A stretch of DNA of 64,000 nucleotides, taken from positions 2,542,001-2,606,000 of the forward strand of contig NZ_CP116871.1 in NCBI RefSeq assembly GCF_031885415.1. The letters are read 5' to 3'. Positions 1-8,891 of this stretch are shown here, piece after piece. The position numbers were made by a program, and so were the translations under genes. Numbering within the stretch: position 1 is the stretch's first letter; each line of letters begins with the position of its first letter. The DNA comes from Microbacterium forte. Lineage in GTDB: Bacteria > Actinomycetota > Actinomycetes > Actinomycetales > Microbacteriaceae. The notes beneath the pieces were generated by a model. That model was not told where the DNA came from and made no database searches. It saw only the letters and a program-made list of their open reading frames with translations.

Positions 1-406
1 CCTCGACAGGTATGCCGCGAGAGACGAGAGCGCGCACTGCTTCGTCGACCCCGTCCACGAAGTCCCCTCCGACGTGGGATCCGGCGACCAGTGAGACGAT
101 CACGCGGATCGAGTGCGCGTCGACCGGGCCGATCCAGGTGACGGCGACGCCTCGGGCAGACAGCGGACCGAGCCTGGTCGTGAGGGTGGAGAGCCCACTT
201 CCGCCGATGAGGACATCGCCGACAACCGACCCGCGCCGGTGGATTCGCTGCACCCCGGCCTCGGCACCGGGCACGTCTGCACGGAAGTGGGCAGCCTGCA
301 TCGCACGGTCGATCTCGACCAGGGCGACATCGGCGGCATCAGTCGGGATATGGAATGTCCGTGCGCCGTTGACCGCCCACCGCAGACGGCGCGGATCTTC
401 TGTCAC
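1..406 (-). CDS. Hypothetical protein, C-terminus off window
   Basis: This is the first 135 codons of a minus-strand gene that leaves the window on the left. I chose the GTG at 406 because it overlaps the TGA of an 11-codon reading frame as GTGA, and that frame has a strong GGGGAGG ribosome site in front, which fits translational coupling. The visible part has no signal peptide, membrane segment or Cys cluster. Its codons prefer G or C in third position, as in neighbouring genes. I do not recognise the family. It lies downstream of the chaplin-like gene and is separated from it by two hairpins, so it is probably transcribed separately. Confidence 0.6.
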   Translation of the reverse strand, partial: MTEDPRRLRWAVNGARTFHIPTDAADVALVEIDRAMQAAHFRADVPGAEAGVQRIHRRGSVVGDVLIGGSGLSTLTTRLGPLSARGVAVTWIGPVDAHSIRVIVSLVAGSHVGGDFVDGVDEAVRALVSRGIPVE

Positions 407-438
407 CGCGGCACCTGCGAGGCGAGCGCGTTCTGCAT
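403..438 (-). CDS. Possible 11-residue leader peptide
   Basis: An ATG at 438 follows GGGGAGG at good spacing and opens a frame of only 11 residues. Its TGA overlaps the GTG start of the next gene. This could be a coupling leader. It could also mean that the ribosome site really serves the downstream GTG from an unusual distance, or that a frameshift split one gene. The peptide itself suggests no function. Confidence 0.3.
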   Translation of the reverse strand: MQNALASQVPR

Positions 439-512
439 GATGACCTCCCCGGAGAGTCTAGGCGGATCGTCCTCGGCGTCATCCGACGCGCCTCGTGCGG
501 GTTCCGGGCACG

Positions 513-547
513 ACGGATGCCCCGCGCTGGGGACGCGGGGCATCCGT
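513..547 (-). terminator. Perfect 14-bp hairpin
   Basis: Arms 513-526 and 534-547 pair perfectly around a 7-base loop. It lies between the chaplin-like gene and the next minus-strand gene. No T-run follows, which is usual for actinobacterial terminators. Confidence 0.6.
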
Positions 548-615
548 GAACTGTGCGGCATCGCAGACGCGGGCAGGTCTGGGGAACCTGCTCAGGGCAT
601 CACGGGATCCGCACA

Positions 616-660
616 CCGGCGGTGTCGCATCTCCTCCCCCGAGGACGTCGACACCGCCGG
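616..660 (-). terminator. 12-bp hairpin just after the chaplin-like gene
   Basis: Arms 616-627 and 649-660 are perfectly complementary, and the hairpin starts 10 bases past the stop codon at 670. It is the first of two hairpins in a row and probably ends or protects the chaplin-like mRNA. Confidence 0.6.
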
Positions 661-669
661 GGTCTGCGG

Positions 670-2475
670 CTACGCCGTCACGGGGCGACGACGCAGCATT
701 CCGGCTCCGAGGAGGAGCAGGAGTGCGGCGAGGAATGCGAAGCCGAAGGAGGAGGAACCACCGGTGGCGGCGAGTCCCTCAGCCGGGGCGGATGCCGTCA
801 CGGCTACGCCGCTCGCGACAGCGGTCGCGGACGTGCCGGCGTCGGTGCCGACTCCCGTGACTGCGCCGGGAGTTGTGCCGGGGTCGGTGCCGGGATCGGT
901 TCCGGGGTCCGTGCCCGGGTCGGTTCCAGGATCTGTGCCGGGGTCGGTTCCCGGGTCGGTGCCGGGGTCGGTGCCGGGGTCGGTTCCGGGGTCCGTGCCG
1001 GGGTCGGTTCCCGGGTCGGTGCCGGGGTCGGTTCCGGGGTCAGTGCCAGGATCCGTTCCCGGGTCGGTTCCGGGATCGCTCGGGGGAGCCGTGACGGTGC
1101 TCTCGCCTACCACGGAGATCGCGTTGCCGCCGATCGTGATCGGAAGAGTCACGGGGGCGGTGACCTGGGTTCCACCGAGGATTCCGTCGTCACCGGTGGT
1201 GGTGCTGCCGGTGGACGGGGTTCCTGTGATGGGTGCGGTGCTGCCGGCTCCTCCGTCGGCTTCGCTGTCTCCGATGACGGAGATCGCGTTTCCGGTGCCG
1301 GTGATCGGAGCGGTCACGGGTGCGGTGACCTGGGTTCCGCCGAGGATTCCGTCGTCACCGGTGGTGGTGCTGCCGGTGGACGGGGTTCCTGCGATGGGTG
1401 CGGTGCTGCCGGTTCCGCTCGTCGACTCGCTGTCTCCGATCACGGAGATCGCGTTACCGCCGACGGTGACGGGCGCCGTCACGGGTGCGGTCACCTGTGT
1501 GCCGCTCCCGACCGCGTCGGTACCCGAGGTCTCCGGTGCAGTGGTGCTGCCTCCGGATGCGGGTGCGGTGGTGCTGCCTCCGGTGCTCTCGCTGTCTCCG
1601 ATGACGGAGATCGCGTTGCCGGCGGCGGTGATCGGTGCGGTCACAGGTGCGGTCACCTGTGTGCCGCTCCCGACCGCGTCGGTACCCGAGGTCTCGGGTG
1701 CGGTGGAGCTGCCTCCGGATGCGGGTGCGGGGGTGCCGCTGCTTCCGGTGCTCTCGCTGTCTCCGATCACGGAGATCGCGTTGCCGCCGATCGTGACGGG
1801 TGCCGTCACGGGTGCGGTCACCTGCGTGCCGCTCGCGACGCCGTCGTCGCCCGACGTGGACGGCGCTGTGGATCCGATTGCGCTGCCGCTCGAGGGCGCC
1901 GGTGCTGCGGCATCCTGTCCGAGGGTCTCGCTGTCGCCGAGCACTGCGATCGAGTTGCCCGACACGGTGATGGGCGCGTCGACCTGAAGCAGGGCCTGGG
2001 TGCCCGACAGCAGACCGTCATCGCCGTTCGTCGTGACAGCCGGGGCGGGGGCGGGGGCCGGTGCCTGGGGAGCCTCGGCCGGCGCCGCCGACTCGCTCGA
2101 CGAGTCGCCGAGCACGGTGATCGCATTGCCGGTCACCGTGACGGGAACGACGACGTCCACGACGGCCTGGGTGCCCGACGCGGTGCCGGATTCACCGCTC
2201 GTGGTGGGGGCCGGTACGGGAGCCGAAGCCGGTTGAGGTGCCGGAGCCGGTTGAGGGGCCGGAGCCGGGGCCTGCTCCGCGGAGGAATCTCCGAGCAGCG
2301 AGACGGCGTTGTCGACGATCGTGACGGGCGCCGTGATCGCGGTATCCGCCTGGGTGCCCGACAGCAGGCCGTCTTCTCCTGAGGTGTCTGCCGCGTTGGC
2401 GGCCGTTGCGCCGAGCAGGGTGATCCCGCCGGCGAGAAGCGTGCCCCACAGGGCCCGCTTGATGTATGTACGCAT
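670..2475 (-). CDS. Chaplin-like repeat protein, LAATG wall-anchored
   Basis: A secreted surface protein of 601 residues. I chose the ATG at 2475 because AGGAGAAGG precedes it and a signal peptide ending in ANA-ADT begins there; the frame runs further upstream without such support. After the signal there are eight repeats of about 40 residues, each with a Gly-Thr-Gln motif and a GNAISVIGDS-like strand. Pro/Ala-rich linkers separate them. A (PGTD)16 stalk follows, then LAATG, a hydrophobic stretch and RRR. The repeat resembles the chaplin motif of Streptomyces but lacks its paired Cys. LAXTG signals are known substrates of class E sortases, and none is encoded here. It probably forms an amyloid-like or hydrophobic coat; that role is inferred. 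Confidence 0.85.
   Translation of the reverse strand: MRTYIKRALWGTLLAGGITLLGATAANAADTSGEDGLLSGTQADTAITAPVTIVDNAVSLLGDSSAEQAPAPAPQPAPAPQPASAPVPAPTTSGESGTASGTQAVVDVVVPVTVTGNAITVLGDSSSESAAPAEAPQAPAPAPAPAVTTNGDDGLLSGTQALLQVDAPITVSGNSIAVLGDSETLGQDAAAPAPSSGSAIGSTAPSTSGDDGVASGTQVTAPVTAPVTIGGNAISVIGDSESTGSSGTPAPASGGSSTAPETSGTDAVGSGTQVTAPVTAPITAAGNAISVIGDSESTGGSTTAPASGGSTTAPETSGTDAVGSGTQVTAPVTAPVTVGGNAISVIGDSESTSGTGSTAPIAGTPSTGSTTTGDDGILGGTQVTAPVTAPITGTGNAISVIGDSEADGGAGSTAPITGTPSTGSTTTGDDGILGGTQVTAPVTLPITIGGNAISVVGESTVTAPPSDPGTDPGTDPGTDPGTDPGTDPGTDPGTDPGTDPGTDPGTDPGTDPGTDPGTDPGTDPGTDPGTDPGTTPGAVTGVGTDAGTSATAVASGVAVTASAPAEGLAATGGSSSFGFAFLAALLLLLGAGMLRRRPVTA
884..1075. repeat. 12-bp tandem repeat coding for (PGTD)n
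   Basis: About 16 copies of a degenerate 12-base unit (TCGGTGCCGGGG type) encode the Pro-Gly-Thr-Asp stalk of the chaplin-like protein. Copies differ mainly at synonymous positions, so selection on the protein repeat is likely. Copy number may vary between strains by slippage. Confidence 0.9.
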
Positions 2476-2584
2476 GATGTCCTTCTCCTGACTGGAAATG
2501 GGTGTGTCTGGATGGGTGCACGCGAAGAGCATGTGCGCGCGCAGCACGGCATCTGTCGTTCACGAGGAACGACCGGACAACCCG

Positions 2585-3676
2585 TCAGTCAGGAGAGACG
2601 TCGGTGTCGGCGACCAGTGACGTCGGCAAGACGTCGTCGGGTGCGCCGGGGGAGCGCTCCACAGCACGGAGCGCGACAAGACCCGCGTCGCTGAGGTGCG
2701 CGTAGGAGAGTGAGGAGGCTCCGCTCGAACCGGCGGAGGAAGACGGAGCCGCCGGGGCACCGGAGGGCGGAGAGAAAGGCGAGGGCCGGTCATCGGATGC
2801 CGGCGCACTCGTGGCGGGCACAGTGATGGGTGCTGCCGGCTGGAGTCCGGATGCTGCCGGGTCGACTGGCTGAAGGCGCGCGACCGCAGGGGAGTGGAGG
2901 CCCGTCCGCGCATCGGCTGCGGCAGGGATCGGTCCGACCGGATCGGAGTCCGGCCCGGATGCGGGAACGGCTGGCCGACTGGGCGTGAGGCCCGGGACGA
3001 TCGGCGGCACGGTGTTGTCGACGACCTCTCCGACGATCGGTGTCGTCCCGTCGACGACACCGACGACCAGATCGATCACCGCGGGCACTCCGAGATCGCC
3101 GGTCACATCTCCGACGATCGGCAGTCCTGCGATCAGGTCCGTCACGGGTGTCACGATCGGCGCCACCGGGGATCCGTCGACCAGATCGGTCACGGGCGTG
3201 ACGACGGCCTCGGTGGTGTCGGCGACGATGTCGACGATCGGCGACGTCACCGGGCCGACGACCGGAACCTGCGCGATCGTCTCCGCGACGTGTTCGACGG
3301 TCGGCTGAGCCACCTGCTGCACCGGCTCGACGACCTGGGCCGCGACGGGCTCGACGACGTGGGTGAGGACCGGCTCGACGACGTGGGTGACGACCGGCTC
3401 GACCACCTGGGTGACGGCCGGGGCCACGACCTGGGTCACGACGGGGGCGACCGGCGCCACGATCGGCGTGGTCGCTGCCGTGACGGTGTCTTCGACGGTC
3501 GAGACCGTCTCGCTGACGACAGAGGAGACACCGTCGAGCAGAGAATCGCTCGAGCTGTCGTCCGCGCTCGCAGACGACCCTCCCGTGAAGATCGTGATCG
3601 CCGCCCACGCGACCGCGCCCAGGCTGCCCCACAGGGCGACAGCCGGAAGGCCACGCCGGGCTTCTTGAGCGTTCAC
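2585..3676 (-). CDS. Secreted Val/Pro-rich repeat protein
   Basis: A 363-residue protein with a GTG start at 3676 behind GGGGGAGGGAAG. A signal-like hydrophobic segment (about residues 10-38) ends near ASADD. Residues about 65-130 are a run of short Val-Val-Glu-Pro-Val-type repeats with Thr-His or Thr-Gln, followed by longer Pro-Ile-Val-containing repeats and a Pro/Ser/Ala-rich tail. No sorting signal or terminal membrane helix is visible, so it is probably released or held by other surface proteins. It sits 109 bases upstream of the chaplin-like gene on the same strand and is likely co-expressed. I know no characterised family; a structural role beside the chaplin-like protein is inferred. 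Confidence 0.75.
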   Translation of the reverse strand: MNAQEARRGLPAVALWGSLGAVAWAAITIFTGGSSASADDSSSDSLLDGVSSVVSETVSTVEDTVTAATTPIVAPVAPVVTQVVAPAVTQVVEPVVTHVVEPVLTHVVEPVAAQVVEPVQQVAQPTVEHVAETIAQVPVVGPVTSPIVDIVADTTEAVVTPVTDLVDGSPVAPIVTPVTDLIAGLPIVGDVTGDLGVPAVIDLVVGVVDGTTPIVGEVVDNTVPPIVPGLTPSRPAVPASGPDSDPVGPIPAAADARTGLHSPAVARLQPVDPAASGLQPAAPITVPATSAPASDDRPSPFSPPSGAPAAPSSSAGSSGASSLSYAHLSDAGLVALRAVERSPGAPDDVLPTSLVADTDVSPD

Positions 3677-4230
3677 GTCGACTTCCCTCCCCCGAGAGCC
3701 ATCGTTCGTTCACGACGCGCACTGCGTCGATTGCCGGTGACGATACTCCCGGCATATCGCGATGTCTAGAGGGTTCCGCTCGAAAACGATGACATCTCGC
3801 GCACATTTCAGGGGGTTGCGCAGTGTGACGCGCCCGGTTGAATCTCGGCTTGACTTTCCCCAGGTTCTACACATCCCCCACCGGATGCGATCAACCTTCA
3901 ATGCCCAGTTGAACCACGTTCTCATCCACAGGGTGGGGAAGCTCTAAATCCCAGACCAGAGAAAAAAATAGAACCCTGTTTCGAGGTACTCCACCGAGTT
4001 ATCCACATGCGTTCTGCACAGACTCTCCGGACTTGTTCGCACGCTTTCCACATAGTTATCCACAGGCCGTGTTGCGACCGAAAACACCCGCTCGTAGCGT
4101 GGTGCAGCGACCCGATGTCGGAAGTGCCTGGTTTGCTGTGCGAACGGTCCTTCTCGAGCTGAATCGCATCGAGTGGCCGACGCAGTCGGCACCGAGCACA
4201 CCGGAAGAACGTCGCATCGAAGGGAGCAGT
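3677..4230. promoter_or_regulatory. Divergent control region with DnaA-box-like sites
   Basis: This 554-base gap holds no convincing gene. Two perfect TTATCCACA sequences lie at 3999-4007 and 4056-4064. A one-mismatch copy (TCATCCACA) is at 3922-3930 and a weaker TTTCCACA is at 4045-4052, all on the same strand. Between them, 3945-3980 is unusually A-rich for this genome. The layout looks like a DnaA-binding region controlling dnaB. The genomic origin is normally between dnaA and dnaN, neither of which is here, so I do not call it oriC. Confidence 0.6.
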
Positions 4231-5604
4231 GTGTCGATCGCCGACATCTCAGAGGAGCGCCTCGGGGGCAAGCGTCCGCCAGAGCGCACACCCCCGCACG
4301 ACACGCTCGCCGAACAGAGCGCGCTGGGTGGAATGCTCCTCTCGAAGGATGCCGTCGCCGATGTGATCGAGACGCTCAAGGGCGCCGACTTCTACATCCC
4401 CAAGCACGAGCTCATCTTCGAGGCGATCCTGTCGCTCTACTCGCACGGCGAGCCGACGGACGTCGTCGCCGTCACCGACGAGCTCATCAAGACGGGGGAG
4501 CTGAGTCGCGCCGGCGGTGCCGATTATCTGCATACGCTCACCTCGATCGTCCCCACTGCGGCGAACGCCGGATACTACGCGGGCATCGTGTCGGAGCGGG
4601 CGATCCTGCGCCGTTTGGTCGATGCGGGCACCCGCATCGTGCAGCTCGGTTACGACGGACAGGGCGACGCCACCGACATCGTCAACAACGCCCAGGCAGA
4701 GATCTACTCGATCACCGGATCCGAGACTGCCGAAGACTACGTGCCGCTGCAGATCGCGGTCGATGCCGCGCTCGAAGAGATCGAGGCAGCCAGCGGCCGC
4801 GACGGGTCGATGACGGGCGTTCCGACGGGCTTCAAGGAACTCGACGAGCTCACCAACGGCCTGCACGGCGGGCAGATGATCGTCGTCGCCGCGCGTCCTG
4901 CGATGGGTAAGTCGACCCTCGCGCTCGACTTCGCGCGCTCGGCATCCATCGGCCACAACATCCCCTCCGTCTTCTTCTCGCTCGAGATGGGCAAGAGCGA
5001 GATCGCGATGCGTCTGCTGAGCGCCGAAGGTCAGATCCCGCTGCAGAACATGCGCAAGGGAAACCTCGACCCGCGGGACTGGACCACCGTCGCGGCCACT
5101 CGAGGCCGCATCAACGACGCCCCCCTCTACATCGACGACAGCCCCAACATGACGCTGGTCGAGATCCGTGCGAAGTGCCGGCGACTCAAGCAGCGCGAGG
5201 GTCTGCGGATGGTCATCATCGACTACCTGCAGCTGATGACGTCGGGAAAGCGTGTTGAGTCGCGCCAGCAGGAGGTCTCGGAGTTCTCGCGAAGCCTCAA
5301 GCTCATCGCCAAGGAGCTGCAGGTTCCGGTCATCGCACTGTCGCAACTGAACCGTGGTCCCGAGCAGCGCACCGACAAGAAGCCCGCGATCAGCGACCTG
5401 CGTGAGTCCGGCTCGATCGAGCAGGACGCCGACATGGTGATCCTGCTGCACCGCGACTCGGTCTACGACAAGGACGTTCGTCCGGGTGAGGCCGACCTGA
5501 TCGTGGCCAAGCATCGTAACGGCCCGACGGCGACGATCACCGTGGCCTTCCAGGGGCACTACTCGCGCTTCATGGACATGGCGCCGGGCGGCGACTTCAA
5601 CTGA
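4231..5604 (+). CDS. dnaB: Replicative DNA helicase DnaB
   Basis: The 457-residue hexameric helicase that unwinds DNA at the replication fork and recruits primase. The GTG at 4231 is preceded by GAAGGGAG, and the product then begins with the usual actinobacterial MSIADISEERL. The frame is open upstream, but that part does not resemble the family. The N-terminal DnaG-interacting domain spans about residues 25-130. The RecA-like motor has a Walker A (PAMGKST, about 220-227), a Walker B (MVIIDYLQLM) and the SQLNRGPEQR and DLRESGSIEQDAD motifs. No intein interrupts it, unlike several mycobacterial homologues. The ribosomal-protein and ssb genes often found beside dnaB are not in this window. Confidence 0.97.
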   Translation: MSIADISEERLGGKRPPERTPPHDTLAEQSALGGMLLSKDAVADVIETLKGADFYIPKHELIFEAILSLYSHGEPTDVVAVTDELIKTGELSRAGGADYLHTLTSIVPTAANAGYYAGIVSERAILRRLVDAGTRIVQLGYDGQGDATDIVNNAQAEIYSITGSETAEDYVPLQIAVDAALEEIEAASGRDGSMTGVPTGFKELDELTNGLHGGQMIVVAARPAMGKSTLALDFARSASIGHNIPSVFFSLEMGKSEIAMRLLSAEGQIPLQNMRKGNLDPRDWTTVAATRGRINDAPLYIDDSPNMTLVEIRAKCRRLKQREGLRMVIIDYLQLMTSGKRVESRQQEVSEFSRSLKLIAKELQVPVIALSQLNRGPEQRTDKKPAISDLRESGSIEQDADMVILLHRDSVYDKDVRPGEADLIVAKHRNGPTATITVAFQGHYSRFMDMAPGGDFN

Positions 5605-5741
5605 GTCGGGCGGGGCTCCCGGTCTCCGCGTGGTCGCATCGTTCGGCTGCGAGCTGATCCGGGGAGGACGGGACGCCCCCACCACGGGGGAGGCGGCAGA
5701 AAGGGCGCCCCATCCGATGCCGTCAATGGGCGGCACCCCAG

Positions 5742-5763
5742 CTGTCGCGTTACAGCGCGACAG
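5742..5763. terminator. Small hairpin between convergent genes
   Basis: CTGTCGCG at 5742-5749 pairs with CGCGACAG at 5756-5763 around a 6-base loop. It lies between dnaB and the converging LuxR-type gene and could serve both. Weak evidence. Confidence 0.4.
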
Positions 5764-5848
5764 AACTGTGAGGCAAGCGTGACACCAGCCGCCTCGCCGC
5801 ACAAGCCCTATTGTCGACCGGTATGCGCGGGTCGAGGCAGCGTTCCGA

Positions 5849-8440
5849 TCAGGTCAGCGCTTCGGCGTGACGCCGCAGCTCTCTGCGGTTCGAGACGTCG
5901 AGCTTGCGCATGATCCGGTGCATGTGGCTCTCGACCGTGCGCACACTCAGCACGAGTCGGGAGGCGATCTCGGCGTTGGAGAGTCCGCCCGCGGCGAGGC
6001 GCCCCACCTCCTTCTCGCGGTCGGTGAGGGTGACAGCTGTCGCACCGAACCGCGCGAGGTCGTAGCTCCTCCCCGGGTGACGGGCACGGATCTGCTCCTC
6101 GCGCTCGACCGCGCGCTGCTGTCCGAGGTCGTCCGCCCCCGCAGCGAACCAGGCCCGCGCGAAGCGGCAGGCCGACAGCGCAGTGCCGGTGAGCCCGCGC
6201 ACGTCGAGCTCGTCCGCGACGGCGAGCATCGCCACGGGATCCCGCTGCACCAGCGCGCTCACGAACGAGGCCTGGGCCGCCAGCCCTGCCGCCTCCGGCA
6301 GCTCCTTCGCGTGCGCCATCGCGGCCGACAGGCGGGTCGGCGTCGGGTCGAGTTCGACGGCGGAGAGCTGGGCGGTGAGCCCTGCCACGCGGGCTCCGCG
6401 GTTCCAGAGGGCGTCGCCGGAGCGGGCGAGCAGCTCGGCGGCCTTGTCGGTGCTTCCGTCGAAGGCGAGCAGCTGCACCTGGGGCCACGCCTTGCTCTGC
6501 CCCGGAAGCGGGCCGTCTTCGGCTCCGAGCTGATCCAGGTCGGCGGCCAGCCGCTCGCCGGTCGTCACCTGCCCTCGTCGGATGGCGACCACGGCGGCGA
6601 CCGCGAGCAGCGAGAGCTGCACTCCGGGCGGCAGCGGTGAGGGCTCTCCCGCCGAGAAGATGACCTCGAGCAGATCGTCGACGGCCGCATGATCACCTGC
6701 TGCCAGATGACACAGCGATGCGGCGGTGCCGAAGGCTCGCACGGCGTCGATGTCGAGATAGCCGTGCGCCTCGTCGAACCCGCGCTGCAGCACGTCGAGA
6801 GCGGCGCCCGGGTCGCCCTGGCCGAACAGTGCCATGCCGAGCAGCACCCGAGGGGTGTACCGCTGCTCCTCGTGCTCCAGCGCCTCGATGAGGCCGAAGA
6901 CCCGCAGTGCATCGGAGAAACGACCGAGGCTGACGAGCACGCTCATCTGGGTCTCGAGCATCATCAGCTTGACCGCCGCGGGCAGCTCGTCGGACACCTC
7001 GAGGCGGTTGCCGAAGTCAGCGGGCACGGTGTCGAGGTTCGCGAGCAGCTGCACCTCGACGGCCCGCAGCATCCCGGCGTGCGCACCCACGGTCTGGGCA
7101 TCGTCCTGCAGCTGCGCGACCGCTCGCTGCAGGTCGTCGTCGACGTAGGCGGTCCACTCCGCCTTGAGCGAGGCGAACTCGGCACGACTGGCGTCGTCCC
7201 CGGTGCGCGTCGCAGGAGACGAGAGGACGTCGGCGATCACGTCTCGCACCCTCGCTGTGTGCGTGTGCATGAGGGCACGGATGTAGCGCACGGCACTGGC
7301 GGCGGTCGGGTTCGCCTCCCACTCGGCGGCCGTCACGATACGGCGTGCGCGGGCACGCTCCTGCAGCAGCCGGACGAAGAGAGCATCCTGACCACCCGAC
7401 GCGGTCGGAGACGACTGCTGGTCGGTGAGCACCGACCACACCGACTCTGGCGTGCTCAGCTGTCGCACGATCTGGCTCGTCAGTCGCGTGCGTCGCGCTG
7501 TGAGCGGCTCGTGCCGGAAGAACTCGACCAGCAGCGGCGGCATGACGGCGACGAGCTGTCGGTCGCCGCTGGGGATGAAGGTGATCATCCGGCGCTCCTC
7601 CAGCAGCTCGAGCGTGCCCCAGTCGACGAGCTGGCTCGCCGTGTCGATATCGGCCACCCCCACGATCGCGATGATCTCGAGCGCATCACGCGTGGCGTCA
7701 TCGAGGCTCTCGAGGTGCGCCTCCAGCACGGCTCGCAGTCCGCTGCTCCACAGATCGCGGGTGGCGGTCCACTCGCCGCCGCGCAGCACGAGACGCTTCT
7801 CACGCACGGTCGCGTCGACCAGGCTCAGGGCGAGGCCGATGTTTCCCCCCGACTTCGCGAACACCCGGCTCATCGTGCTCGCCTCGATCGGGTGCGACAG
7901 ATACTTCTCGAGAGCCGTCTCGAGCTCCTCGAAGCGCAACGGGGTCATGTCGATCACGTACGAGGGTTCGAGAGTCGACGCGGGCAGGCCGCTCGGAGTG
8001 TGTCTGGCTCGAAGACCCTGCAGGCGAGAGAGCACGATCGGCACGCCGTACTCGCGTCGCACCGACTCCGCGACACCCCACGACGACTCGTCGAGGTCAT
8101 CCCAGTCATCGAGGAACAGCACCGAGCGAGAGGCGCGGAGCGCCTGGCGCAGCGAGTCGGCGGTCTCGTGAAGGCTCGGCCCCGGCCGTTGACCACTGGT
8201 CGCGCCGATGCCGGCGAGATGCAGTGCGGCGAGCGGATGCTGGCGCAGCGACGCGATTCCGCGCACCGAGACGACCGTCCATTCGTCCTGCTCGACCCGG
8301 GCACGCAGCGCCTTGAGGAAAGCGCTCCGACCCGAACCGCGGCTGCCGACGACATCGATGCTGACGCCCGCCTGGATGAGGTCCACTGCCGCGGCGAGAC
8401 TCTCTTCACGACCGACCACCATGAGATTCCGCTTCCTCAC
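5849..8440 (-). CDS. Large ATP-binding LuxR-family regulator
   Basis: An 863-residue transcriptional regulator of the LAL type. An AAA/NACHT-like ATPase begins at the N-terminus with a Walker A (GSRGSGRSA, residues 32-40) and a Walker B-like VLFLDDWDD. A long helical repeat region follows, and the last 60 residues form a LuxR-type helix-turn-helix (LTDREKEVGRLAAGG, then SVRTVESHMHRI). The start is GTG 8440; ATG 8422, behind GAGGAAG, is an equally good choice. It is transcribed away from the matrix operon, which begins 450 bases upstream, and is its obvious candidate regulator. The ligand sensed is unknown. Confidence 0.88.
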   Translation of the reverse strand: MRKRNLMVVGREESLAAAVDLIQAGVSIDVVGSRGSGRSAFLKALRARVEQDEWTVVSVRGIASLRQHPLAALHLAGIGATSGQRPGPSLHETADSLRQALRASRSVLFLDDWDDLDESSWGVAESVRREYGVPIVLSRLQGLRARHTPSGLPASTLEPSYVIDMTPLRFEELETALEKYLSHPIEASTMSRVFAKSGGNIGLALSLVDATVREKRLVLRGGEWTATRDLWSSGLRAVLEAHLESLDDATRDALEIIAIVGVADIDTASQLVDWGTLELLEERRMITFIPSGDRQLVAVMPPLLVEFFRHEPLTARRTRLTSQIVRQLSTPESVWSVLTDQQSSPTASGGQDALFVRLLQERARARRIVTAAEWEANPTAASAVRYIRALMHTHTARVRDVIADVLSSPATRTGDDASRAEFASLKAEWTAYVDDDLQRAVAQLQDDAQTVGAHAGMLRAVEVQLLANLDTVPADFGNRLEVSDELPAAVKLMMLETQMSVLVSLGRFSDALRVFGLIEALEHEEQRYTPRVLLGMALFGQGDPGAALDVLQRGFDEAHGYLDIDAVRAFGTAASLCHLAAGDHAAVDDLLEVIFSAGEPSPLPPGVQLSLLAVAAVVAIRRGQVTTGERLAADLDQLGAEDGPLPGQSKAWPQVQLLAFDGSTDKAAELLARSGDALWNRGARVAGLTAQLSAVELDPTPTRLSAAMAHAKELPEAAGLAAQASFVSALVQRDPVAMLAVADELDVRGLTGTALSACRFARAWFAAGADDLGQQRAVEREEQIRARHPGRSYDLARFGATAVTLTDREKEVGRLAAGGLSNAEIASRLVLSVRTVESHMHRIMRKLDVSNRRELRRHAEALT

Positions 8441-8891
8441 GTGATGTTCCTATGCAAAAGCTACTCTCCCGGGCCTGTCAGAGATAGCCGCACGGCGGGG
8501 GTGATGCGGCTGCTCCCTCGCATGAGCCTTCCCGGTGGCGGCGTCGCTGGTGACGTGAATCCCGAGGAGTACGAGCGGCGAGTGCCGACCTTGCGTACTC
8601 ACGAGCGATCAGCGGCAGGGAGAAGCGGTGTGGGCCAGTACCCGCGAGGGCACTACTGAGCATCGACGCGTGGTACTCCGCAGGGTCGTGCACACCCGCC
8701 ACGCAACCGTCGGAGAGGCCCACTGATATCGAGGTGGCGGAGTGCTGAAGACGCCCGAAACCCCTCCAAGCGGGCAGGTCGCCGACCGCATCCTTACGAT
8801 GACCGCCCATTCTGCGCACATCGTGCCCGCGGTCTCCCATCACTCGAGCGCGCCACATGCGTCGCGCGGAACCCTCTGGAGGACGTCAGCT
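8441..8891. promoter_or_regulatory. Divergent promoter region, no gene seen
   Basis: This gap separates the LuxR-type regulator from the matrix operon. An open frame continues upstream of the chosen start of the next gene to 8742, but its translation is not signal-like. I find no strong palindrome. Binding sites for the regulator would be expected here. Confidence 0.4.

Noticed and set aside
113..1987. Long plus-strand open frames opposite the chaplin-like gene
   Set aside because: They mirror the 12-base repeats and have repeat-driven Val-Pro-Gly-Ser composition; no ribosome site or family likeness. The minus-strand reading has signal peptide and anchor.
3945..4064. A chromosomal replication origin
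   Set aside because: dnaA and dnaN are not in the window, and only four box-like sites are present; a regulatory DnaA region is the safer reading.
4249..5802. Minus-strand 517-residue frame over dnaB
   Set aside because: Complementary shadow of a clearly identified gene; composition is Arg/Asp-rich without motifs.
6689..8659. Plus-strand 656-residue frame over the LuxR-type gene
   Set aside because: Shadow frame; His/Arg/Glu-rich without structure, while the minus strand has Walker and LuxR motifs.
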